Virus record (IMG/VR): IMGVR_UViG_3300003691_000001
Coordinates: 64,001-118,515 of that record
Reading direction: 5' to 3' (one strand)
DNA length: 54,515 nucleotides
DNA from: a virus
Shown here: positions 8,510 to 16,497 of the stretch, in pieces
Numbering within the stretch: position 1 is the stretch's first letter
Layout of the letters: every line of letters begins with the position of its first letter
The notes under the pieces: generated by a model
Told to the model about the DNA's origin: nothing
Seen by the model: the letters and a program-made list of their open reading frames with translations, nothing else
The model's database searches: none
Position numbers and translations under genes: made by a program

Positions 8510-10741
8510 TTAAGTCGTATTATCTGATCTAGATGTTTCTAGCCAAGATGTCCCGTTATATCTCAGGGAGAGCGTGTCATTCACTGACGTCAGAGAGAAG
8601 TCTCCTGCAAGAGCTAAATTCCCTGTACCGTCCTTAGCTACTATAGTCCTAGCCTCTGCAGCTGCTGTAAGTACCAATGCATCTCCTATAGACCCTCCAT
8701 TTATTGTATCCAAGTCATCTGTTGCAGCATCAGCTTCTGTATCAATTGTATGATATCCCTTTGTTGCTGTAACTACACCTGTTGCAATAGTAAGCTCCGT
8801 AGGAGTTCCCAATGAAAAACTTCCTGTCACTTGGAGTTGTGTAGCTGTTATGTCTTTATTAGTAAGAGTCTGCGTTGCATCTTCTAAAACCACAGTTCCA
8901 GAGGCATCTGGAACAGTTAGTACTACATCGGTTCCTGTTGTAATACCACTTAATTCAAACTGAGTTGTTTTAGTTTCATCGGTATTATCTATCAGCTTGA
9001 AGGCGGTATCTATAAAATCTGTACCTACGGCTGCGGTGCCGCCTGCAAATATAGAAGGGATGCTTCCCCTTAAATCTTCATTCTGCAGTAGTGTCCATGT
9101 GCCTGAGGCTTGAGTTTGATGCCTGTAAGTTAACCTTGCAATCAAAAACCCTGTTCCTCTGTACGCATCTGGTATATTGTAATTAGTGGTTTTATCATTA
9201 TCTGCTATAGCTGCATTATCACTATTATAACTACCGCTAGGTAAGTTGATGATCAACTTACAATCTGTAGCGTCTTCAGAAACAATACCCCAAAGGACAA
9301 GGTTGAATCTAGAGGATGCCATTGAGGACCCTGTACTATCTGTTAACAAGGTATTTAGATCTGTAGCCTTTATATAAGGGGTTGTATTATCATTTACCAC
9401 GTACACGCTATCTGAAACTGATGTATCAAAACTTGGGAATGTGTGAGCGTGTAATTGCAGTGCCGTTCCTGAAGAAGTTGCTATATTTACATTATCTGCT
9501 GATCCACCATTAGTGGTAATAGAGGGTGTGAGGACTATCCCTGTTTCCCATGTAGCATGTTGATTTCTTATCCAGGTATTAATGTGTGATACGTGACCCA
9601 TTGAGCCTGTGTCAGATAAATTGTCCGACCACTTATGGCATTTATAACAACCATCTGTTTGTAATGAAGCTGCACTCTGTACAACTATCGTTGCTACTGG
9701 TACTATTTGAACCCCTGTTGGAAAGCCAGATGTATTCGCTGTTAGTACTCCTGTTGATTTAGGAATAAAAACATAATTTAAAGTAGGAGCTGTATCAGTA
9801 CCTGCTGTAAGTGTTACAGTCGCTGCAGGAGTCGAATCAAAGGTTGTGAATAGTGCATCAAAGAATAAAGAAAGATCGCCACCCCCGTTTTTCTCTATAG
9901 ATAATGTGACTACAGTTCCGTTACTGGTAACTGTTACACTTGTATTTTCTAAAACTGCTCCGTTGAATATCTTTATTACATCTGCTGTATTACTGGACTT
10001 ATCTATATGTACTTCTATTATACCTGCTGTAGCATGGACAGTGCTTACTGTTCCTACGGAAATAATAAAGTTAGGGCTCGAGGGTGCAGTTGCTGTAATA
10101 GCTCCATCTGTGGTATCTAAATACAGAACCTGTCCTGCTGAGTAAGACGATGTATTAACATCTCTTACTGATCCAATTCGTGTTACTATTCCTACCGTAG
10201 TATCTTCAACGTCATGAGTGGCTATGCCTACAGTGGGTACAGATGTGGCTGCTGTATTTGAATTGGCCAGGGCTACCGTAGGTACTCCACCACTTTCCCC
10301 ATTTATGTAAACTACTGAACCGTTGGTTATTGTAGCCCCTGTGCTATTCAGAGCCCTGAACCAAACTTCTTGTCCAACTTGAAGAGTAACATCTGGTTCA
10401 TCATTGTAGACAGCTAAGCACTTGTTAATGTTATCATAGAACATTAACCCTTCAGAATGTGCAGGGGCTGCTGCCACTCCTAATTGGACGTCCCCATCCT
10501 TTAATGTAACTCCATCAATGGATATACCATTAGCAGGCGTATTCTCTGCAAGAGTATCTACTGTTGCAGTACCTGTTACCGTTAATCCCCCATTAACTTT
10601 TGCATCTGTTGTACTTACTTGGAGTGCTGTAGCATCCCCTGTACCATCCTCTACATTCTTTAATGATGCAGTTACACCACCTTCCACATGCAGGAGATTA
10701 CCATATGTAGCAGCAGGGGTGCGACTTGTTAAGTCTGTCAT
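8510..10741 (-). CDS. Large fibre/structural protein
   Basis: 743 residues, Thr/Ser/Val/Asp-rich, with fibre-type elements: VLEDATQTLTNKDIT in the C-terminal third and a final DDLDTINGGSIGDALVLTAA...FSLTSVNDTLSLRYNG block common in phage fibre or head-fibre proteins. A Cys-rich stretch YKCHKWSDN near the middle may bind a metal. It lies among head genes, so it could be a head or neck fibre instead of a tail fibre. Probably trimeric. Confidence 0.72.
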   Translation of the reverse strand: MTDLTSRTPAATYGNLLHVEGGVTASLKNVEDGTGDATALQVSTTDAKVNGGLTVTGTATVDTLAENTPANGISIDGVTLKDGDVQLGVAAAPAHSEGLMFYDNINKCLAVYNDEPDVTLQVGQEVWFRALNSTGATITNGSVVYINGESGGVPTVALANSNTAATSVPTVGIATHDVEDTTVGIVTRIGSVRDVNTSSYSAGQVLYLDTTDGAITATAPSSPNFIISVGTVSTVHATAGIIEVHIDKSSNTADVIKIFNGAVLENTSVTVTSNGTVVTLSIEKNGGGDLSLFFDALFTTFDSTPAATVTLTAGTDTAPTLNYVFIPKSTGVLTANTSGFPTGVQIVPVATIVVQSAASLQTDGCYKCHKWSDNLSDTGSMGHVSHINTWIRNQHATWETGIVLTPSITTNGGSADNVNIATSSGTALQLHAHTFPSFDTSVSDSVYVVNDNTTPYIKATDLNTLLTDSTGSSMASSRFNLVLWGIVSEDATDCKLIINLPSGSYNSDNAAIADNDKTTNYNIPDAYRGTGFLIARLTYRHQTQASGTWTLLQNEDLRGSIPSIFAGGTAAVGTDFIDTAFKLIDNTDETKTTQFELSGITTGTDVVLTVPDASGTVVLEDATQTLTNKDITATQLQVTGSFSLGTPTELTIATGVVTATKGYHTIDTEADAATDDLDTINGGSIGDALVLTAAAEARTIVAKDGTGNLALAGDFSLTSVNDTLSLRYNGTSWLETSRSDNTT

Positions 10742-10756
10742 TCTAAATCACCTTTA

Positions 10757-10879
10757 TTATTGAACATTTTCCCATGTACGGGTTTCTAGATCCCAACTAT
10801 TAATATTCGTATTTAACCAACTACGAAGTATTAACCCTCCTATAGCGATTTGTACTAGTCCCACTCCTAATCCTATCAT
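10757..10879 (-). CDS. 40-residue membrane peptide
   Basis: ATG at 10877-10879 preceded by AGGAGGTACC, a near-perfect Shine-Dalgarno site. The product starts MIGLGVGLVQIAIGGLILRS, one hydrophobic helix, followed by a polar tail NSWDLETRTWENVQ. It lies between the spike-base gene and the fibre gene. Function unknown; the strong ribosome site makes it likely to be real. Confidence 0.72.
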   Translation of the reverse strand: MIGLGVGLVQIAIGGLILRSWLNTNINSWDLETRTWENVQ

Positions 10880-10888
10880 GGTACCTCC

Positions 10889-11161
10889 TTAGTATAAGGC
10901 CACTAGATTAGTAGCTGAAGTGTTTGTCGTATACACTCTACTCACCCTTAGAGGTAGTATAGTCCCTGCAACTGCGCCTGAAAAAGTTATATTGCTTCCA
11001 ACCCCTACCATATCTACTGTAATGGTTCCACTACCTCCTACATAGATTGCGCGTGTAGGGGTTGTAAGGTCTGTACCATCGCTGGTTGTAATTGCTTCGC
11101 TATTTAGTGCAGGAGCTTCAAGACTGTTAGATTCAAATTGGTAAGATGTTGGATTCGTCAT
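10889..11161 (-). CDS. Spike base protein-like (RCAP_rcc01079 type)
   Basis: 90 residues. The pattern TPTRAIYVGGSGTITVDMVG, then GAVAGTILPLRVSRV and a C-terminal TNLVALY closely matches the small spike-base family found in gene transfer agents and many phages. It is probably a structural base for a capsid spike or fibre, consistent with a fibre gene two genes downstream. Confidence 0.8.
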   Translation of the reverse strand: MTNPTSYQFESNSLEAPALNSEAITTSDGTDLTTPTRAIYVGGSGTITVDMVGVGSNITFSGAVAGTILPLRVSRVYTTNTSATNLVALY

Positions 11162-11199
11162 GTACGCCTCTCTCGATGCCCAGTGATGGGCTTAAATTA

Positions 11200-11706
11200 T
11201 TACTTAGATCCTGTAGTTTTCTTAACTACAACTTTCTTATCTGTGGTAGTAGTTTTCTTTACAGCCTCTGCCTCTTTCTTAGCTGCTGCTGCTATTTTCT
11301 TTGCAGTCTCTGCTTTAGCTGCTTTACGTTCAGCCTCTTGAGCCTTGTCTTCTGCAATCTTTCTATCTGATAAGATTTTAGCTGCTTTCTGTGCATCAGT
11401 CTTCATCTTAGCTTCACGTTCTCTTCGAAGTTTGGCTTCGTCTTCAATTTCTGCATCTGTCTTCTGCTTTGGAATAGATAGTAATTTATCCCCAAACACT
11501 TCATTGACAATTGCAATGTCGCTAGGATTTGCAATAACATTACAAGATACTAATGAACTAGCAGACATTTCAGATTCTATAATACCGTTAGCATTAATGT
11601 ATTTAATTCTTCCAAGGTGTTCTATACTACCTACAATGCGTTTCTCATCTTTAGTAAGAACTGCACCAGATTGTACAAAACAGATACCATTTGGATATTT
11701 AAACAT
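11200..11706 (-). CDS. Structural-region protein with Lys/Ala-rich coiled tail
   Basis: 168 residues. The N-terminal 75 residues look globular (MFKYPNGICFVQSGAVLTKD); from about 80 the chain is a highly charged Lys/Ala/Glu helix ending in a Lys/Thr-rich tail (KKTTTTDKKVVVKK). The basic tail could bind DNA or the capsid interior. It starts just downstream of a terminator. Function not recognised. Confidence 0.65.
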   Translation of the reverse strand: MFKYPNGICFVQSGAVLTKDEKRIVGSIEHLGRIKYINANGIIESEMSASSLVSCNVIANPSDIAIVNEVFGDKLLSIPKQKTDAEIEDEAKLRREREAKMKTDAQKAAKILSDRKIAEDKAQEAERKAAKAETAKKIAAAAKKEAEAVKKTTTTDKKVVVKKTTGSK

Positions 11707-11719
11707 GTATGTTCACCTT

Positions 11720-11749
11720 TTAAAATAAAGCCCCTAGTTAAAGGGGCTT
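11720..11749 (-). terminator. Intrinsic terminator after the decoration gene
   Basis: On the minus strand AAGCCCCT, a TTAACT loop, AGGGGCTT and then TATTTTA. It belongs to a recurring AAGCCCC-type terminator family also found at 46.2, 47.6, 49.6 and 50.7 kb. Confidence 0.8.
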
Positions 11750-11761
11750 AACATCTCAGAC

Positions 11762-12079
11762 TTAAGCAGAGATTTCGATAATTTCGATAGGGGTAGTTGC
11801 ACCACTTGCAATTGCGTATAACGCTGAAGTGGTCTCAAGTGTAATCAATTGTGCAGAGGCTGGTGCCAAAGCGAAGCCATTGGCTGACGTTGCTGGATTT
11901 GCGCCTGCTATGAAAATAGTTTGAGTTGCGTGAGTGTTCTTCAATGTTACAGAAGCACGAGTATCATTCGCAGCTAGTAGTAATGAAGATGTTGCACCAA
12001 TATCGACTGTAGAGCAAGACAGTGTACTTGCTCCTTGTAAGATATGGATGTCTGGGTATGCACTTACTGGATTAGCCAT
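11762..12079 (-). CDS. Small head decoration-like protein
   Basis: 105 residues, Ala/Thr/Ser-rich and strand-rich (ASVTLKNTHATQTIFIAG, then SAQLITLETTSALYAIASG), directly downstream of the major capsid gene. Size, position and composition fit a capsid decoration or minor head protein; no defining motif is visible. Confidence 0.62.
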   Translation of the reverse strand: MANPVSAYPDIHILQGASTLSCSTVDIGATSSLLLAANDTRASVTLKNTHATQTIFIAGANPATSANGFALAPASAQLITLETTSALYAIASGATTPIEIIEISA

Positions 12080-12106
12080 AATTCTTTATTCTCCTGAATA
12101 TATAAT

Positions 12107-12128
12107 CACAGGGGCGTTAGCCCCTATG
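12107..12128 (-). other. Stem-loop after the major capsid gene
   Basis: CATAGGGGC, TAAC loop, GCCCCTGTG on the minus strand, 9 bp with one wobble and no U-tract. It may be an RNA processing or stabilising hairpin between capsid and decoration genes. Confidence 0.5.
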
Positions 12129-12140
12129 TAGTTATTGATT

Positions 12141-13121
12141 TTATTGAGTCTTAATGACACAACCACCAATGTTCTTAGAATCCGAAGCAACTTGATCCCA
12201 GTTAGTACCGGTAATCAATGCAGCGTTATTCGGGTTAGCCAAACCGTTAGCAATATCCCAAGAGAATCCCTTAAGACCTAGGGTGTATGCGTACTCACCT
12301 TGGTAACGGATAGACAAGTTAGGTAAACCTGTTTGAAGTTGTGAAACGATGTTACGCTCTTCACTTTCTTCAACAGTAATTGCACCTGTCATTAGAGCTA
12401 AACAACTGTACTCGTCAGGAGTAGGGGTAGTGTTGATTAATCCGGCAACGTCAGAAACGATTACAGGACGACCCAAAGATGCAATAGTACCTTGGTGGAT
12501 AGTTACAGAGGCTACATCAACAATCTTGTCTGCAATAGACTGATTCATTAGATCGTAGTACTGCTTAGAGTGCATTACGAATGCTTTAACATTCTTACCT
12601 TGATCTCCAAACTTAGCCATACCTTGAACAAGGTTAGCATGGTTCAATGTACCGGCAGTACCGTCTACAAGGTGAACCTGTTGGAAGGCTGCATTGGCTG
12701 CAGGAAGTGCACTGTTCACGTAGTCACCTACGATTGCACGGCCCCACTGCTCACCCAAGATGAAAGACATCTCTTCAGGATCTCGTGAGATTTTCTTGAA
12801 TGAATCAAGAGTCTGTAGAACAGGCCCAATTCGTCTGTCAAGTTTCACTTTAATGTGGTCATCGTGACCCATGACTGCATCCGTAACAGGAGTCTGCTGT
12901 GCAGCACTGTTAGCTTGCGAATCACGGTGGTTAATCAAAGAAGAAATCTCAGTGAAGAAAGACTCCTGATCATAATTACCACGATGGTTTTTTGTGTTAA
13001 GGATGATGGTTCCACCAGACGCTGCATTAAAAACGTCAGTATCTTGCATCAATACTTCAGTTGCACCGGAGTGGAACTGCTCTTGGTAAATCTTAAAATC
13101 ACCTGCTACACCTGTAGGCAT
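12141..13121 (-). CDS. Major capsid protein (HK97 fold)
   Basis: 326 residues. The pattern of N-arm, then DRRIGPVLQTLDSFKKISRD, GEQWGRAIVGDYVNSAL, KAFVMHSKQYYDLM, LGRPVIVSDVAGL and the C-terminal LSIRYQGEYAYTLGLKGFSW is characteristic of phage coat proteins. It follows a separate scaffold gene, so no long N-terminal delta domain is needed. It forms the icosahedral shell. Confidence 0.92.
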   Translation of the reverse strand: MPTGVAGDFKIYQEQFHSGATEVLMQDTDVFNAASGGTIILNTKNHRGNYDQESFFTEISSLINHRDSQANSAAQQTPVTDAVMGHDDHIKVKLDRRIGPVLQTLDSFKKISRDPEEMSFILGEQWGRAIVGDYVNSALPAANAAFQQVHLVDGTAGTLNHANLVQGMAKFGDQGKNVKAFVMHSKQYYDLMNQSIADKIVDVASVTIHQGTIASLGRPVIVSDVAGLINTTPTPDEYSCLALMTGAITVEESEERNIVSQLQTGLPNLSIRYQGEYAYTLGLKGFSWDIANGLANPNNAALITGTNWDQVASDSKNIGGCVIKTQ

Positions 13122-13241
13122 AATCTGTTTTCCTTTATTTTACTATAGTGTTGGGAGTATTCCCGTTAAGTTTAAGGGGCCTAAACCCCTTGGGTTGCTC
13201 TCCATCACACCTCAGGCAATCTGGAGTATAGCGTGTAGAGC

Positions 13242-13997
13242 TTAAGCCATGAGAGCGAAATACTTCTCTTGTCCATGCTCTTTTACATAGTCTGATTTCT
13301 GTTTGACAGTCATCTTTGATCGTTGAAGGTCTGCAGTTCCCTTAGGGAGTGCATCACCGATGTTACCCTTAGCACCTCCACCTCCTACACCTGAGGAGCC
13401 GAACCAAGTACCGTATCGTTCATCTTCTTTATATTCTTCAACTAGTTGTGGGATAGTCATGAATTCACCACTTGCACCATACATACGCGGGTTACCGTCT
13501 CGCATGATGCGCGCCTTGAAATCATCACCCTCTGGTACGACCTGGATATGCTTTGAAAGTACATCCTGTGCCAAATAAGGTTGAGCCCCTGCTTCTACTA
13601 ATGCAGAAGTAAGCTGTGCATCGATTAAGTTCTTCTTCAGTGCGTGATCCTTACGATCTAATAAGGCTTTCATATCCTTACGCTCTACTTCAAAACCCTG
13701 TAACATTTCATCTCGACGGTACTCCCATCGCTCTTCATGCGACATCTCTTGCTGACGAAGCTTTTCGGCTTCTGCCATCTGTGCATCAAACTTTTCAAAA
13801 TCGTACCGGTTATTAATATCATCTAGGGCTGTCTTAGCGGTACGCTTTTCTTCAATAAGCTCTTGATTTTTATTCAGCAACCCTTCAACACCTTTGTCGT
13901 AGTCAGCTTTGAATTGGTCTTTATATCGCAACTCTGCTGCAGCTTCAACGGCTTTCTGGAACTCTTCTGAATTCTTATCAATCTCTTTATCTGACAT
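13242..13997 (-). CDS. Capsid scaffolding protein
   Basis: 251 residues. Long charged helices at about 10-125 (Lys/Glu-rich, many Gln), then a small conserved region with a Gly-rich linker (SSGVGGGGAKGN) and a C-terminal segment MTVKQKSDYVKEHGQEKYFA. Position immediately upstream of the capsid gene and composition are typical of a scaffold expelled before packaging. Confidence 0.85.
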   Translation of the reverse strand: MSDKEIDKNSEEFQKAVEAAAELRYKDQFKADYDKGVEGLLNKNQELIEEKRTAKTALDDINNRYDFEKFDAQMAEAEKLRQQEMSHEERWEYRRDEMLQGFEVERKDMKALLDRKDHALKKNLIDAQLTSALVEAGAQPYLAQDVLSKHIQVVPEGDDFKARIMRDGNPRMYGASGEFMTIPQLVEEYKEDERYGTWFGSSGVGGGGAKGNIGDALPKGTADLQRSKMTVKQKSDYVKEHGQEKYFALMA

Positions 13998-14064
13998 TTT
14001 TAATTCCTCTGGAATAGTGGTCGTCGGCTTCTGCCAACTAGTGTGTGGACTGGATGTCCTAATG

Positions 14065-15015
14065 TCACTTACGTGACTTTTCTCTTAGCTGTGGAAGAGT
14101 TAACTCCCTTCCTGCAACTGTTGTAAACTTATCAAGCTTAATCTTCCCTGAAAGGAAGAGCGCTGCTTTTCCCTTGCCAAGGATATCCTCAACCTGTTCT
14201 CTAGGTAAGCTCCTAAGGAACTCTGAGTAAGATTGTGGAACCTTTGCACCTTGTACGTAGGGTACAATGATTGATCTGCAATTATGATGGGCAGGAGGAG
14301 TTGGACCTTCTCCTACTCTATACACCTTATTACTCCTTCCCATACATACTGGGGTAGTGCGGTTATCTAATACACTAATCCATCTGTACTTATTAATGCC
14401 TCGCTGTTTCCAAGTCCACAATTTAGCTCTGCTAATGTAACCTTGTATTACAGTACGAGTAATGCTATCCACATGTCTAATGGTGGAAGCAAAGCTGCCG
14501 TCTGCAAAGCGTCTTGTACGTGTACCTCGTACTCGCCTTGCAATCGTTGTAATATTTTCATTATCTGCAACCCCTGTACGTATTTGAGAAGCTGTTTGAC
14601 TCTTAACAGAAGATCGTAGATCCATCATATGCCTTCTATAAGATTTACCTAATATTAAAGAAGCTAATATGACAGGCACAACCTTATCTATCTTCTCTCC
14701 TGCTATAGGTTCCTGAACCCCAGTTATAGGCACGAGGTTATTATCCTCTTTCTCTATAACAAGTTCAGATAAATCCTTGTACTCTCTGAGACTAAGGGTT
14801 TCAATCTTTTTGAAAGCGGCATCCACTAGGTTATTTATCCGCTTAATACGGTTACTAACATCTTTGTTAGAATTACTATCCATCCTCAGGATGACATCGT
14901 AAATATCTTCTCTAAGCTTATTCAATATAGGAAGGACACCTTTTATATGCCCCGCCTTCATGCGTTCATAACCTATTGCATCAAGTATCGCTTGGGGTAC
15001 CAGACTCTGTGGCAT
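14065..15015 (-). CDS. Minor head protein, MuF/SPP1 gp7-like
   Basis: 316 residues. The C-terminal half contains the head morphogenesis signature: YISRAKLWTWKQRGINKYRW, LDNRTTPVCMGRSNK and PPAHHNCRSIIVPY. Such proteins are carried in the head and may be ejected. The gene start overlaps the portal gene by 35 bases in another frame, indicating coupled translation. Confidence 0.88.
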   Translation of the reverse strand: MPQSLVPQAILDAIGYERMKAGHIKGVLPILNKLREDIYDVILRMDSNSNKDVSNRIKRINNLVDAAFKKIETLSLREYKDLSELVIEKEDNNLVPITGVQEPIAGEKIDKVVPVILASLILGKSYRRHMMDLRSSVKSQTASQIRTGVADNENITTIARRVRGTRTRRFADGSFASTIRHVDSITRTVIQGYISRAKLWTWKQRGINKYRWISVLDNRTTPVCMGRSNKVYRVGEGPTPPAHHNCRSIIVPYVQGAKVPQSYSEFLRSLPREQVEDILGKGKAALFLSGKIKLDKFTTVAGRELTLPQLREKSRK

Positions 15016-16486
15016 CTTCTTCTCCTGGTACAGGAGTTATTGCTTCAGGTTCCATACCTGGTGCAGGTCCTTCCTCTTCAATCTCATCCATCACATCTTC
15101 ATTGGTTTTAAGCTCTGAGATGATTTCTCCACCACGTAAGTTGTTCAACAGAACACTATGGGAGATTGCACCTGATTGCCATGCTGTAATCAACGCAAGT
15201 ACATCTTGGTGAGATAAACGTGTTGCATAAAAGTCTTTGTTTAACCGGTACCGAATGTCTCCACTAGACCCTATCCAATCTGCTAACCATGTAAATAGTT
15301 TCTCGAATGCATCTGATATATTATCAGCAACACAGGCAAGCTGGGAGGCTTCTCCTGAGCGTCTTAGATGTACACTCTCTGCAGCTTCACTTCCTTTAGA
15401 AGTAGCATCTTGTATGATCCTAGCCCCTAGGCCTACCATCTCTTGCTCTTTCATGTCCATAGCTGTTTTAATTAATGGGCGATCTGCTTTAGACTCGAGT
15501 AAACCTACTGTGGCTTGGTCTGGAAGTAACCATGTGACACTACTACCTATTGTAAGGTTACCCTTATTCTCTTCTATGAAGTTCTTATCAAGGCCTGTGA
15601 TATATGATGTAGGTTGTCCAATCATAAACACAGATTGTTCAAAGTCTGCTGAGTTACGGTAATGGGCTAGATTAAGTTGCGCCAAGTCGTAAAAAGGGGG
15701 TGTGTTAGGCTTAGGGCTGAATGTCTCACTACCTATGAATATGAAAGGTATGTAATGAAGAGGCTTACCACCTATCTGTGTAGGTTTGTGCTTCTCGAAT
15801 GAGTTGTACACCCTATATTCTTCGCCTTTATCATCAAGCGCTGTACCGGCTTTATATCGCTCCTGTACATACTCTCCTGATTCATCAAGGTACATCTTTA
15901 GGTATACACGATCTTCATCACGTATATCGCCTTGCTGGATACCATCAATTATACCCTCTTCAACGATAACAAAGGATAGTACCGTTTTAGCACCTATACG
16001 AACTGTACCCCAGTTCAGTATGGTCTCTGGAGAAAATGCTGCAAAATGTCCCTGTATATTATTTTCGCGTTCATCTGCAAGGGTCACGATACCCTCGCTA
16101 CTTGGAAAATCTACCATTACTCCGCATCTGCCTTGTGGTATTACATCCCTTGCAACTTGCTTAGCAAACTGTGTTAATGTATTACCTTGACCATCTGCGT
16201 CTTCTCTTATATATTCAATACCACTTGGAACTGTTACCTCCGCTTCCTTTCTGAAAATGGCTCCCTGATATCCTTCAAGTGTCCTGGCAGTAGCGTTATA
16301 AAACACTGCCCTTGTCTGGTAAGCTTTATAACGATCATCTGTATAATCCGAAGGTTTCGGTAAGTACGTCTCACCTCTTAGATCGATGTCTCTCTTCCCT
16401 GCTAGGACATCTCTTATCATTAACCAGCGTGATTGGTACGTTGTGTAATATGGGTGTTCTAGCTCACCGCTTTGTAATGTTGCCAT
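14981..16486 (-). CDS. Portal protein (DUF4055 type)
   Basis: 501 residues. The N-terminus (HPYYTTYQSRWLMIRDVLAG, then RGETYLPKP and AVFYNATARTLEGYQGAIFR) matches DUF4055 portals, and the C-terminal part has the long helical region (DALxLITAWQSGAIS-like) of a portal crown. It forms the dodecameric DNA channel and lies between terminase and MuF genes, as expected. Confidence 0.9.
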   Translation of the reverse strand: MATLQSGELEHPYYTTYQSRWLMIRDVLAGKRDIDLRGETYLPKPSDYTDDRYKAYQTRAVFYNATARTLEGYQGAIFRKEAEVTVPSGIEYIREDADGQGNTLTQFAKQVARDVIPQGRCGVMVDFPSSEGIVTLADERENNIQGHFAAFSPETILNWGTVRIGAKTVLSFVIVEEGIIDGIQQGDIRDEDRVYLKMYLDESGEYVQERYKAGTALDDKGEEYRVYNSFEKHKPTQIGGKPLHYIPFIFIGSETFSPKPNTPPFYDLAQLNLAHYRNSADFEQSVFMIGQPTSYITGLDKNFIEENKGNLTIGSSVTWLLPDQATVGLLESKADRPLIKTAMDMKEQEMVGLGARIIQDATSKGSEAAESVHLRRSGEASQLACVADNISDAFEKLFTWLADWIGSSGDIRYRLNKDFYATRLSHQDVLALITAWQSGAISHSVLLNNLRGGEIISELKTNEDVMDEIEEEGPAPGMEPEAITPVPGEEDATESGTPSDT

Positions 16487-16497
16487 GTGATGTCCTG

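Noticed and set aside
13174-13191. Terminator AAGGGG-CCTAAA-CCCCTT between scaffold and capsid genes
   Set aside because: No U-tract follows on the minus strand and the capsid gene must be transcribed through; probably only an RNA hairpin.
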